Source: Bacillota bacterium (GTDB lineage Bacteria; Bacillota; Limnochordia; Darwinibacteriales; Darwinibacteriaceae). Taken from it: DNA of 34,665 nt. How positions within the stretch are numbered: position 1 is the stretch's first letter; the number at the start of each line of letters is the position of its first letter. The position numbers were made by a program, and so were the translations under genes. Below the pieces are notes generated by a model. That model was not told the DNA's origin and did no database searches. It was given only the letters and a program-made list of their open reading frames with translations. The DNA is taken from contig JAAYRS010000013.1 of the NCBI GenBank assembly GCA_012518645.1, positions 1 through 34,665 on the forward strand. Direction: 5' to 3'. Of this stretch, positions 6,896 through 15,714 are shown piece after piece.

Positions 6896-8896
6896 TCAGC
6901 GGCCCGCCACCTCTTTAAACTCATCTTTATACTGCAGTAAGAATAAATTATAATAAAATCCTTTCTGCGCCAAAAGCTCCTGGTGCGTCCCCATTTCCCG
7001 AATTTTGCCCCTGTGCAGGACGATGATATTATCCGCATCTTGGATTGTAGAAAGCCGATGGGCAACTACTAGGCTGGTCCTTCCTTTTAAAAGCCTGGGT
7101 AAAGCGTCTTGAATTAACTCTTCCGTTTCCGTATCTATGCTGGCGGTTGCTTCATCCAATACTAAAATTGCTGGGTCAAAAGCCAGGGCCCTGGCAAAGG
7201 CCAAAAGCTGCCGCTGCCCCGCGGATAGGGTTGCCCCTCTTTCCATAACGGGCTCCTCATAGTCTTGGGGTAAATTCCGGATAAAATGATCAGCGTTGAC
7301 ATAGCGAGCCACACTTTTAATCCGCTCCGGGCTAATTTTTTTATTGTTCAAGCGGATATTATCCCCAATTGTCCCCGAAAAAATAAACACATCCTGCATT
7401 ACTAAGCCTACGTTTCGGCGCAGCTCCTCTTTGCTTAAATGCTTTATATCCCGGCCGTCAATTAAAATCTGCCCTTTTTGAATATCATAAAAGCGGGTCA
7501 GCAGATTCATAATTGTGGATTTTCCTGCTCCCGTCGCACCAACGAAAGCGACTGTCTGCCCCGGCTCCACCGTAAAGGAAACGTCTTTTAAAACCCATTC
7601 TTCCTGCACATAGGCAAACCAAACGTTTTTAAACTCAATCCTTCCCTGGACCGTGCCTAAAGGCAGCGGCCGCTCTGCTTCGGAAATGGCCGGTTCTTCA
7701 TCCAGGATTAAAAAAATACGCTCCGCGGAAGCCATCGAGGCTTGGAGGATATTATATTTTTCTGTAAGATCATTGATGGGCCGGAAAAACTGCTCCAGAT
7801 AGCTGATAAAAGCATAGAGGACCCCAAATTCCACCATCCCCTGGAGAACTTGACCCCCTCCTACCCAAATTAGGATCGCCATTGCCAAGGAATAGACTAA
7901 CTCCATCATGGGTCTGAAGACTGCATAGACATAAAGTTCCCGCATACTGGCCCGATAGTGGCTGGAATTTACCTCATCGAATTCTTTGAATTTTCTTTTC
8001 TCTTGACGGAAAATCTGCACTAAGCGCATCCCGGAAATATTTTCTGCAAAATTTGCGTTGATCCGCGCCAAACGGACTCTTGTTTCCCTATAAGCGGCCC
8101 GGGCCTTAATTCGAAAGATTGCCGTTAAGGCAAAGATCAAGGGCAGGGTGGCCAAAGATACCCAGGCTAATTTGAGATCAAGGCGGAACATAACAATCAC
8201 TATACCCACCAGCATAAATAAATCCTTGAAAAGATTGACTAAGACAGCAGTATACATTTCCTGCAGATTTTCCGTATCATTGGTTACCCTAGTAACCAAG
8301 CGCCCAACGGGGTTGCCGTCAAAAAAGGCTAGGGCTAAAGTCTGCAGGTGGGAAAAAAGGTGCTGGCGGAGATCAAAAACTATGCGCTGCCCCGTATAGT
8401 GCAGGAGGTAAACTTGGGCGTAATTTAAGCCAAAGCCAAGGCTAAGGATAAAGAACAAGGTCAGGCCTAAACGGATAATCCCCGCCGTGTCCCAAGCCCT
8501 TAATTCCTTAACTTCCTCCGCGCTTAAAGCCAGTCTTTCGCCGGGCCCCTTCAGGTAATGTAAACCGTCTTCCTTCACTAGCTTAAAGCGGACCCCCTCT
8601 ATTTCCCCCGGGATCCGATCTTCTCTCAGCAGGCGCAGCCCTTGAATTTCAACAGCGGAATCGTGTTCAACCTCGGTGGAAACAACAACATAAGGGAGGT
8701 TAGCACCCATAATGTGTTCATCGATGGCCACCTTAACCAAGTAAGGCCGGGCTAGATCGGTTACGCTGATCACCAAAAGTAAAAAGACAGATAAAACAAT
8801 AAGGGCCCAATAAGGTTGGGCATAACGGAGCAGACGGCGCATTAAACGGCTGTCATAAACCTTTCCTAAGGTTTGTTCTTCATGAAAATATTCCAT
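6896..8896 (-). CDS. bmrD: ABC multidrug exporter half-transporter, BmrD/YheH type
   Basis: One half of a probable heterodimeric drug-efflux exporter. Its 666 residues are close to B. subtilis BmrD. An N-terminal TM domain carries the long extracytoplasmic insertion typical of this subunit (about residues 70-130), followed by an ABC domain with Walker A GATGAGKST, signature LSAGQ, Walker B ILVLDEATAS and the H-loop VVAHRLS. The glutamate after Walker B is present, so this subunit supplies the catalytic Walker A/B, while its signature deviates from LSGGQ. It lies 14 nt after the BmrC-like gene and is preceded by GAGGTGGTGA. Substrates cannot be read from the sequence. Confidence 0.88.
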   Translation of the reverse strand: MEYFHEEQTLGKVYDSRLMRRLLRYAQPYWALIVLSVFLLLVISVTDLARPYLVKVAIDEHIMGANLPYVVVSTEVEHDSAVEIQGLRLLREDRIPGEIEGVRFKLVKEDGLHYLKGPGERLALSAEEVKELRAWDTAGIIRLGLTLFFILSLGFGLNYAQVYLLHYTGQRIVFDLRQHLFSHLQTLALAFFDGNPVGRLVTRVTNDTENLQEMYTAVLVNLFKDLFMLVGIVIVMFRLDLKLAWVSLATLPLIFALTAIFRIKARAAYRETRVRLARINANFAENISGMRLVQIFRQEKRKFKEFDEVNSSHYRASMRELYVYAVFRPMMELVYSLAMAILIWVGGGQVLQGMVEFGVLYAFISYLEQFFRPINDLTEKYNILQASMASAERIFLILDEEPAISEAERPLPLGTVQGRIEFKNVWFAYVQEEWVLKDVSFTVEPGQTVAFVGATGAGKSTIMNLLTRFYDIQKGQILIDGRDIKHLSKEELRRNVGLVMQDVFIFSGTIGDNIRLNNKKISPERIKSVARYVNADHFIRNLPQDYEEPVMERGATLSAGQRQLLAFARALAFDPAILVLDEATASIDTETEELIQDALPRLLKGRTSLVVAHRLSTIQDADNIIVLHRGKIREMGTHQELLAQKGFYYNLFLLQYKDEFKEVAGR

Positions 8897-8910
8897 CTAG
8901 TTCACCACCT

Positions 8911-10659
8911 CTAGCTGACACCTTCTATCTCCTCTTCCAGGAGTTGTTTCTGATATAATTCTCGGTACAAACCCTCTGCCCCTACTAATTCCTCGTGGGT
9001 TCCCCGCTGCGTAATTTGCCCTTCTTCAATAACCAAAATTTGATCCGCCCCTTGCAAAGTTGAGATGCGGTGAGCCACCAAAATTACGGTTCTCCCCGGG
9101 AAAACACGGCGGAAATTGCGCAATATTGCCTCTTCTGTTTGGGTATCCACCGCGGAAAGGCTGTCATCCAGAATTAGAATGCGGGGATCTTTAATCAAAG
9201 CCCTAGCAATTGCTAAGCGCTGCTTTTGCCCTCCGGATAAGGTTACCCCCCGTTCCCCCACTACGGTCTCGAATTTTTGAGGGAATTCAATAATATTATC
9301 ATAAACCTGGGCAATCTTGGCATATTCTTCAATTCGTTCCTGGCTGCAGTTTGTAGCTGCAAAATCAATATTTTCCCTAATGGTGCTGGAAAACAAAAAG
9401 CTGTCCTGAGGTACATAACCAATGCTTTCCCGCAGGACCTCCACAGGTATTTCTTTAATATCCTTTCCGTCAATTAAAAGCATGCCCTGTTCCACATCAT
9501 AGAGGCGCAAAAGTAAATTCAACAAAGTGGTTTTCCCGGAACCGGTCCGGCCCAGGATGCCGATGACCTGACCCGCTTCGATTTTTGCGTTGATTTTTTT
9601 CAGTACAGGTTTATCTGCCCCGGGATATGCGAAGGATAGATCTTTAAACTCAAGTTCACCGCTGATGGTTGTAACCAAAGCATCCGCTTGGTCTTTAATC
9701 TCCGAATGCTGGTTAAAAATATCATTAAGCCTGTCCATAGAGGCTTTACCGCGCTGAATCATGTTCATAACCCAGCCAATGGCCATCACGGGCCAGGTAA
9801 GCATACCCAAATAACTGTTAAAAGCTACAAAATCACCGATTGTAATAGAGCCTTCCAGAACTAAGATACTGCCGTAACCGAGGACGATTATAAAGCTTAG
9901 GGCAGCTAAATAACCAATCAGAGGGTGAAATAAACCCCAGATTCTAACCAAGTGCATGTTCTTTTCCACATTAAGCTCATTCACTTCCCGAAAGCGTTCC
10001 ACTTCTGCCTTTTCTTGGGCGAATCCCTTGACAACCCTAATCCCGGCAAAATTTTCCTGGCAGCGATCAGACATAGAGGCAAACGCCTCCTGGACCTGCC
10101 GGAAACGGCCATGGATAATGCGGCCAAAACCAATGCCGATGCCAACCATGATCGGTAAAGGCAGCAGTGCGGCCAAGGTCAGCTTGGGACTGATGGTCCT
10201 GACCATCATCAAAATAATTATTGAAGTTAAAAAAAGTGCGTCGATAGAAAAGACGATACCCGGTCCCAAGGCCATGCGCACAGCCCGAATGTCATTCGTG
10301 GCATGGGCCATCAAATCACCGGTTTTGTGGCGGTTAAAAAATTCGGTAGAAAGGGTCTGCAAATGAGCAAAGAGCATGTTGCGCAAAGTGTATTCCATTT
10401 TTCGGGCTGAGCCCATCACGTTAATGCGCCAGATATAGCGAAAACCGGCAATGATCAAAGATAGGCCGATAAAAAGCCCTAAAAACACAAAAAGCTCTTT
10501 TCTTGCTACATGGCCCTCAGCAATCAAATTGGTGAAGTTGCCCATCAGTTTTGGAATAACAAGCTGGGCGGAGTTAACCAAGAGCAAAGCGGCGATACCC
10601 AGGGCATAGTAGCGCTTATGCTCCTGAAAAAAACCTTTCAAACGAAAGAAACTTCTAAT
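8911..10659 (-). CDS. bmrC: ABC multidrug exporter half-transporter, BmrC/YheI type
   Basis: Partner of the downstream BmrD-like subunit: six TM helices followed by an ABC domain with Walker A GRTGSGKTT and canonical signature LSGGQ. Walker B reads LILDDSLSAVD, so aspartate replaces the catalytic glutamate (degenerate site). Combined with LSAGQ in the partner, this gives one consensus and one degenerate ATP site, as in BmrCD. Start: the ORF track uses TTG 10731, but a promoter-like sequence overlaps it. AAGGGAGGG lies exactly 6 nt before ATT at 10659, which aligns with the family N-terminus (then RSFFRLKGFF) and gives 582 residues, near the 585 of B. subtilis BmrC. An ATT start is rare, so this end remains provisional. 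Confidence 0.85.
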   Translation of the reverse strand: MRSFFRLKGFFQEHKRYYALGIAALLLVNSAQLVIPKLMGNFTNLIAEGHVARKELFVFLGLFIGLSLIIAGFRYIWRINVMGSARKMEYTLRNMLFAHLQTLSTEFFNRHKTGDLMAHATNDIRAVRMALGPGIVFSIDALFLTSIIILMMVRTISPKLTLAALLPLPIMVGIGIGFGRIIHGRFRQVQEAFASMSDRCQENFAGIRVVKGFAQEKAEVERFREVNELNVEKNMHLVRIWGLFHPLIGYLAALSFIIVLGYGSILVLEGSITIGDFVAFNSYLGMLTWPVMAIGWVMNMIQRGKASMDRLNDIFNQHSEIKDQADALVTTISGELEFKDLSFAYPGADKPVLKKINAKIEAGQVIGILGRTGSGKTTLLNLLLRLYDVEQGMLLIDGKDIKEIPVEVLRESIGYVPQDSFLFSSTIRENIDFAATNCSQERIEEYAKIAQVYDNIIEFPQKFETVVGERGVTLSGGQKQRLAIARALIKDPRILILDDSLSAVDTQTEEAILRNFRRVFPGRTVILVAHRISTLQGADQILVIEEGQITQRGTHEELVGAEGLYRELYQKQLLEEEIEGVS

Positions 10660-10955
10660 AGTATTCCCTCCCTTGTAAACAATCCCTACCTTTTTAAGTA
10701 TGGACTTTTCCCAAAAAAGAATCAAGTCCAAGTTTTTTCCCGACCCTTCAGTCTCCCTTTAACCGCGGTAGTCTTCTGAAGAGGCTTAAGGCGCCTTATT
10801 GTCTTTTCGCCCTTAATAATCCTCGGCAAAAATAAAGGAGACAAGCTAGGCTAGGACAAATCCGCTGCAAGCCGCATAAAAAGTGAATAATAAAACCTAA
10901 AAATCCCTTGGGCTTGTCTTTTAGATGCAGCCCTCCTACAAGGCCTTCCTGCACC
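10660..10955. other. Intergenic region upstream of bmrCD with promoter-like pair and 12-bp palindrome
   Basis: It contains the bmrC leader, a promoter candidate (10697-10725) and the perfect palindrome TAAGGCGCCTTA (10787-10798), which could be an operator. The remainder, up to the stop of the oxidoreductase at 10956, shows no ORF and no strong terminator. A weak GGGCT/AGCCC pairing followed by ATTTTT on the minus strand is the only candidate. Confidence 0.35.
10697..10725 (-). promoter_or_regulatory. Candidate promoter of bmrCD
   Basis: On the minus strand TTGATT, 17 nt, CATACT. Each hexamer matches 4 of 6 sigmaA positions. If it is used, the TTG at 10731 is upstream of the transcript, which supports the internal ATT start. 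Confidence 0.35.
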
Positions 10956-11933
10956 CTAGCTGATGGCTACAGGCCTTTTCACACGAGCTGACTCGTAGGC
11001 TGCCAAGGCCACCTTTAGGGCCTGCAAACCATCATAGCCGCTGATGCTAGCCTGGCGGCCGGATGCCACCATCTCCACAAAATCTTGAATTAACCCCAGG
11101 TCCATATCCTCGGCAAAGGACTGTTCCATAACTTTGTTTTCCTGATCGTTATAAACTAAAAAGTTCTGGGCAAAAGCATCCAAGTAAAGCTGGCCTGCGC
11201 TGCCCACCATCTTTAAAGTTACATCCCCCCAGGTAGGGAAAGTGGCCGGCCGGGACCAGCTGGGATCTTGGGTGACAAAAATGCCCCCTTCCATTTCCAG
11301 GCTTAAAAGCCCGCAGTCATCGATACCTAAATTGTAAAGAAGACTGTCAATCTCAGCATAAGCGGAAGTGAATTCCCGGTTTAAAAACCAGCGGAGCAAG
11401 TCCACCACATGCACTGTATGATCTAAGACGGCGCCGCCCCCGGAAAGTTGAGGATCAACAAACCAGCCTCCGGGCATGCGCCCGCGGTTAGTACCGCGGA
11501 TTGCTAAAATATCACCGATTGCTCCTGCGTCAACGATTTCCTTGAGGCGCCGGACAGGAGTATTAAATCTAACGGGAAAGGCAATCTGTAATCTTACTCC
11601 CCCTTCTTGGCAGGCTGTAATCATGGCCTGGGCATCTTCCAGGGTTGTGGCGATGGGCTTTTCGCAAAGAACATCTTTGCCGTGAGCGGCAGCCAATTCA
11701 GTAAAATCCCGATGCCTGCTGTTTTCGGAACAAACGATAACTCCGTCTACTTTTTCTAAAAGTGCTTCCGCCTGGGAAAAGTACTTTGTTTGCATCGTCT
11801 TAGCCCCGGCCCTGCCCCGTTTTTGATCAGGATCATAAATACCCACCAGTTCTGCTTGGGGTAATTTCTTCAAAGCACGCCCATAACTGGAAGCGTGCAG
11901 GTGAGCTATGCTTAAAAACCCTATCCTAACCAT
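10956..11933 (-). CDS. Gfo/Idh/MocA-family oxidoreductase (distal gene)
   Basis: A 325-residue NAD(P)-dependent dehydrogenase-like protein. The N-terminal Rossmann fold is unusual: the normal GxGxxG loop is replaced by GFLSIAHLHA. The hallmark CEKPIA (lysine of the catalytic set) and the C-terminal-domain motif GGGAVLDHTVHVVD (Asp and His of the active site) are intact, so activity is plausible. It follows the sister gene by 10 nt and shares its operon with an NMT1-type importer. The start is ATG 11933 with GGGGAG upstream. The substrate is unknown; family members act on sugars, polyols and related compounds. Confidence 0.85.
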   Translation of the reverse strand: MVRIGFLSIAHLHASSYGRALKKLPQAELVGIYDPDQKRGRAGAKTMQTKYFSQAEALLEKVDGVIVCSENSRHRDFTELAAAHGKDVLCEKPIATTLEDAQAMITACQEGGVRLQIAFPVRFNTPVRRLKEIVDAGAIGDILAIRGTNRGRMPGGWFVDPQLSGGGAVLDHTVHVVDLLRWFLNREFTSAYAEIDSLLYNLGIDDCGLLSLEMEGGIFVTQDPSWSRPATFPTWGDVTLKMVGSAGQLYLDAFAQNFLVYNDQENKVMEQSFAEDMDLGLIQDFVEMVASGRQASISGYDGLQALKVALAAYESARVKRPVAIS

Positions 11934-11943
11934 TTTTCTCCCC

Positions 11944-12933
11944 CTAAAGAGTAATCACTTGACCTGTTTGAGCCGATTTTATTGCCGCCAAAGCAACTTT
12001 TAGACTGGCTAAGGCCTCAGCAGCACTTACCGCCGGGGGCCTATCTTCCCGAATTGCCTTGATCATATCTTCCAGTTCTAAGAAATAAGGGCTTTTAAGG
12101 GCAGGGTTTTCCGGCACCGCCACTGCCGCAGCGGAATTGTTTTCAGCACTAAACCTAATCAGGGGATTTGCTTCCCTGCTGTCGTAGTTAATTAAACCCC
12201 GGTTACCGGCAATTTCTACTTTGGTGTAAAAATCGCCCTCGTAATTGGCCCAGCTTCCTTCCACATGGGCAATAACCCCGTTTTTAAAACGCAGAATGAT
12301 TAACGCGTACTCTAAGCGGGCCGGGGATCTTTCCCTGGTAGTTTTGGCATAAACCCGTTCTACTTCCCCAAAAAGCCAGCGCAAATAATCGAGGTCATGG
12401 ATAGTTAAGTCCAAAATCACCCCGCCGCTGAGCTCAAAATCACTGAACCAATCTTGCCATCCCCGGGGAAACCGGGCTCCGCCCCGAAAAGTGCGAACAA
12501 CCGCCGCTTGTCCTATTTCACCTGCTAAAACACTATTTCTTATCCCAAGATATTGGGGCATAAACCGAACTACATGGCCAATCCCAATTTTACCCGGATA
12601 GCCGCGGGCCAAATCTAAAATCTGTTCCCCTTCTTCCCAGGTGCGGGCCAAGGGTTTTTCACAAAAAATATGTTTTCGGGCCTTTAGAGCTTCTTGAAAA
12701 ACTGCTGAGTGGAGATAAGTGGGAACACAGATGTCGACCAGATCAAGGGCCTCGATCCCCAGGAGATCTTGAGCCCCGGCAAAGGTGTCTACACCCAAGT
12801 CCTGCTCCGCTTGGGCCCGGCGCTGCGGATCGGGTTCCGCCACCCCGATTAGCCTAACCCCTTCCATTTCTTGAAAAGCCTTACTGTGCACCCGCCCCAT
12901 TGTTCCGTAGCCTACTACCCCTGCTTTGATCAA
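11944..12933 (-). CDS. Gfo/Idh/MocA-family oxidoreductase (proximal gene)
   Basis: A 329-residue Rossmann-fold dehydrogenase with a standard nucleotide loop (GYGTMG near the N-terminus), CEKPLA (about residue 94) and GGVILDLTIHDLD (Asp/His of the catalytic triad). The start is TTG 12933 with GAGGTGAT 7-8 nt upstream. It follows the permease gene by about 50 nt and precedes a second, divergent member of the same family, so the two may catalyse consecutive or complementary steps (for example oxidation at one carbon and reduction at another) on whatever the transporter imports. The reaction is not deducible from sequence. Confidence 0.88.
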   Translation of the reverse strand: MIKAGVVGYGTMGRVHSKAFQEMEGVRLIGVAEPDPQRRAQAEQDLGVDTFAGAQDLLGIEALDLVDICVPTYLHSAVFQEALKARKHIFCEKPLARTWEEGEQILDLARGYPGKIGIGHVVRFMPQYLGIRNSVLAGEIGQAAVVRTFRGGARFPRGWQDWFSDFELSGGVILDLTIHDLDYLRWLFGEVERVYAKTTRERSPARLEYALIILRFKNGVIAHVEGSWANYEGDFYTKVEIAGNRGLINYDSREANPLIRFSAENNSAAAVAVPENPALKSPYFLELEDMIKAIREDRPPAVSAAEALASLKVALAAIKSAQTGQVITL

Positions 12934-12984
12934 GAAAAATCACCTCGCCTTAAAACTACCACTACTAAATTCGTGAACCGCCCC

Positions 12985-13788
12985 TTATTCCCTGCCCCCG
13001 GTTGCTTTTTCTTCCAGAAAAGTGACTCCGTAATAAAGTATTACAGAAACTGCAGAAAGCAATAAAATACTGGCCATAACCAAAGACATATTAAAGACCT
13101 GGCCCCCATAGACGATTAAATAGCCCAGTCCCGCTTTGGATGCTAAAAATTCTCCAACGATAGTGCCCACCAGGGATAAACCTACGTTTACCTTTAAAGC
13201 GGCAATCATAGTGGGGACACTGGCGGGAATCACAACTTTTCGCAAAACCTGGCTTTTGGTAGCCCCGAAGGTACGCACCAGTTTAATCTGGTTGGGATCA
13301 ACTTCCTGAAAGCCTGTATGCATCATCATGATCGCTACTATTACGGAAATGGAAACAGACATAGCGATCACAGCTGTAATGGTGGTGCCCAGCCAAACTA
13401 CAAAGATAGGGCCTAAAGCGACTTTGGGGACACTGTTTAAAATCACGATGTAGGGATCTAAAACCCGAGAGAAAAACTTTGACCACCAAAGCACCACAGC
13501 CAAGATAATGCCTAAAAGAGTACCTGCGGTAAATCCCAGTACCGTCTCGCTTACAGTCCAGGAAAGATGTTTCCACAAATCCCCTTCCCCCGCCAAGCGC
13601 ACTAAGGCGGCCCAAACTTTGGTTGGCTGGGAAAAGATAAAGGCGTTAATCCAGCCTTTACTGGCGGCTAATTCCCAAAAAAGGAAAAAACCGGCCAAGA
13701 GCAGCACTTGAACCACCCGTATCAAAAATCCTTGCCGACGCAGCTGACGTAAATATTGTTGGTGTTCCCCGGAAGTATTATTCAGCAC
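12985..13788 (-). CDS. NitT/TauT-type ABC importer permease (SsuC/ThiX-like)
   Basis: A 267-residue inner-membrane permease with about six TM helices and the BPD_transp_1 EAA region (VRTFGATKSQVLRKVVIPAS), which contacts the ATPase. The segment LDPYIVILNSVPKVALGP is typical of the SsuC/TauC/ThiX subfamily. It overlaps the 3' end of the ATPase gene by 11 nt, indicating translational coupling. With the upstream ATPase and binding protein it forms a complete importer. Substrates in this family include nitrate, sulfonates and pyrimidine or flavin precursors. Confidence 0.9.
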   Translation of the reverse strand: MLNNTSGEHQQYLRQLRRQGFLIRVVQVLLLAGFFLFWELAASKGWINAFIFSQPTKVWAALVRLAGEGDLWKHLSWTVSETVLGFTAGTLLGIILAVVLWWSKFFSRVLDPYIVILNSVPKVALGPIFVVWLGTTITAVIAMSVSISVIVAIMMMHTGFQEVDPNQIKLVRTFGATKSQVLRKVVIPASVPTMIAALKVNVGLSLVGTIVGEFLASKAGLGYLIVYGGQVFNMSLVMASILLLSAVSVILYYGVTFLEEKATGGRE

Positions 13789-14545
13789 CGGCGTTCAACT
13801 CCTTCCAAATTGCTGTAAAATATTCCCGAAATTGGGGCTCTTCCCGTGTTTGAAGGGGGCTAAGCCCCTGATCGCACATTTCAATTTCATGCACACTTTT
13901 AATAGTCCCGGGCCTAGGGGTCATCACCACAACGCGGTTGGCCATGCTTACCGCTTCCGGGATATCGTGGGTAACCATGATCACTGTTTTCTTCTGCTCT
14001 TTTAAAATTTTAACCACTTCTTCTCCCACAGAAAGCCTGTTTTGATAATCCAGGGCGGAAAAGGGTTCATCCAATAAAAGCACATCGGGATGGGTGGCCA
14101 AAGTCCTGATTAAAGCAACTCTTTGCCGCATCCCGCCGCTTAATTGGGGGGGATAATGGTGCTCAAAGCCGCCGAGTCCATAAGTACGGAGCATTTCTTT
14201 TACTTCTTGCACGCTTTGAGCAGTTTTTTCCCCTCGGATTTCCAAACCTAAAAGAGCATTATCTAAAATTGTGCGCCACTCGAAAAGATAATCCTGCTGC
14301 AGCATATATCCGACCTTTTTTGCCGTTCCGCTTACTTTGATGCCGTCAACTAACACTTGGCCCCGGCTGGGTTTAATTAACCCGCTGATTAAGGAAAGGA
14401 GGGTGCTTTTTCCGCAGCCGCTTTGGCCCACTATACTTACGAACTCCAGATCCTCAATTCTTAAATTGACATTTTCTATGGCAGCAATTTCTCCGCCTAA
14501 CGTCTGGTAATTTAAACTCACATCGATTAGCTCAACTTTGGCCAC
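13778..14545 (-). CDS. NitT/TauT-type ABC importer ATP-binding protein (SsuB/ThiZ-like)
   Basis: A 255-residue ABC ATPase with Walker A GQSGCGKST, signature LSGGMRQRVALIRTL, Walker B VLLLDEPFSALD and H-loop VTHD. The start is GTG 14545 (VAKVELIDV), preceded by GGAAGGAGGGG 4-5 nt upstream. The ORF track start at 14659 lies inside the binding-protein gene and would add an unrelated 38-residue tail. It follows the binding-protein gene by 22 nt and overlaps the permease gene by 11 nt. Confidence 0.92.
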   Translation of the reverse strand: MAKVELIDVSLNYQTLGGEIAAIENVNLRIEDLEFVSIVGQSGCGKSTLLSLISGLIKPSRGQVLVDGIKVSGTAKKVGYMLQQDYLFEWRTILDNALLGLEIRGEKTAQSVQEVKEMLRTYGLGGFEHHYPPQLSGGMRQRVALIRTLATHPDVLLLDEPFSALDYQNRLSVGEEVVKILKEQKKTVIMVTHDIPEAVSMANRVVVMTPRPGTIKSVHEIEMCDQGLSPLQTREEPQFREYFTAIWKELNAGAE

Positions 14546-14567
14546 AAAAGCCCCTCCTTCCAAAAGT

Positions 14568-15575
14568 CTATTGCTGCAGTTCATCCACCACGGTTTGAGC
14601 AATAGCGGTGTCCATAAGCAGTGAAAAGGGCACCATTTCTTCCAGTTCCCCCGCTTCAATCATTACTTCCTGCAGGTGTAAAAAATGGCCCTCGGAAATA
14701 ACTGGGGTGGGAGGCCAGGCATCGATGGACTGATATAAGCGCATACTATCCGCTAAAATATCCAGATCAATCAAGGGGAAAAAGGGAGCGATCACTTCAG
14801 CTACCTCTTCGGCACTATGGCTATAGACCCAGAGCTGCCCTTGATGGAACGCTCTGGTGAAACGGAGAAACATTTCGGGGTTTTGCTCAAAATTGCTCTT
14901 GCGGGCATGATAGACAGTATAGGTTAAAGGCCCCGCTTCGGCCCCGATAGAGGCCACGATTTTACCCCTGCCCCTTGCTTCGATTTCGCTCATGGCCGGC
15001 TCAAATTGGGCAATGTAATCTCCTAACCCGGCTTCAAAGGCCCCTACTGCCGCCTCAAAAGCTAAACCGGTGATGATCTTCACATCTTCAAAGGGCCGAA
15101 TCCCGTGTTTTTTCAAAACCCATTCTAAAGCCATCTGAGGTACACCGCCGATGCGGGCCCCGACGATAGTTTTACCCCGGACATTATCCCATTGAAAATC
15201 CTCTTCCACATCCCGGGTGACAAAAAAGGAACCGTCCCTTGCCGTTAACTGGGCAAAACCAATTAGATGGTCCTCGGCACCCTGCTGGTAAATGTAAACT
15301 GTTGCCTCCGGACCGAAAAACCCTATGTCCACAGCTCCTGAAATTACAGCCGCAGCCCCTTTGTCGGCACCCCAGGCGGTGCCGAGTTCGACTTGTAAGC
15401 CTTCCTCTTCAAAAAACCCTTTAGCCAAGGCCACATAATGAGGGGCATAAAAAACTGAGCGAACCACTTCCGTTAAACGCACGACCTCTAATTTTTGCGC
15501 GGAAGCGCTGGTCCCTAATAAAACCGCTACAATTACCACCGCCAAACTTAAAACAAACCAAGCTTTTTTAGACAA
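14568..15575 (-). CDS. NMT1/THI5-like periplasmic substrate-binding protein
   Basis: A 335-residue binding protein for the adjacent NitT/TauT importer. The N-terminus is a Sec signal (SKKAW, hydrophobic core, cleavage near SASAQK) without a lipobox, unusual for a monoderm Firmicute binding protein, which would normally be a lipoprotein. The mature part has the NMT1 pattern (FYAPHYVALAKGFFEEEGL, then ISGAVDIGFFGPEA and the FTRAFHQGQLWVYSHSAEEVAE tail). The start is TTG 15575 with GGGAGG 8 nt upstream. First gene of a five-gene operon behind a long structured leader. The ligand is not readable. Confidence 0.88.
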   Translation of the reverse strand: MSKKAWFVLSLAVVIVAVLLGTSASAQKLEVVRLTEVVRSVFYAPHYVALAKGFFEEEGLQVELGTAWGADKGAAAVISGAVDIGFFGPEATVYIYQQGAEDHLIGFAQLTARDGSFFVTRDVEEDFQWDNVRGKTIVGARIGGVPQMALEWVLKKHGIRPFEDVKIITGLAFEAAVGAFEAGLGDYIAQFEPAMSEIEARGRGKIVASIGAEAGPLTYTVYHARKSNFEQNPEMFLRFTRAFHQGQLWVYSHSAEEVAEVIAPFFPLIDLDILADSMRLYQSIDAWPPTPVISEGHFLHLQEVMIEAGELEEMVPFSLLMDTAIAQTVVDELQQ

Positions 15576-15685
15576 CTAAATTCCTCCCTTCGTTACCTTG
15601 TATTCTATTCTGTTCCTGAGAAGGTGTGCTCCCAAGCGGGATATAAGTGCTAAGAAAGATCCCCGGCCCATGGTTTACTTTCAAC

Positions 15686-15714
15686 AAAAAAACCGCCTCC
15701 TGCATAAAGGCGGT
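15686..15714 (-). terminator. Intrinsic terminator inside the importer operon leader
   Basis: On the minus strand ACCGCCT, 9 nt, AGGCGGT, then TTTTTTT. It lies about 110 nt upstream of the first gene and downstream of a helix-rich leader, so it is an attenuator rather than the end of a gene. The sequence just before it (AATAGGTGGACCGCC) resembles a T-box tail but lacks one base. Confidence 0.8.

Noticed and set aside
6787-7065. 92-residue minus-strand ORF downstream of bmrD
   Set aside because: It mostly overlaps bmrD in another frame and has no protein-like pattern.
14546-14659. N-terminal extension of the importer ATPase in the ORF track
   Set aside because: It lies inside the binding-protein gene in another frame and is not ABC-like; GTG 14545 has a strong binding site.
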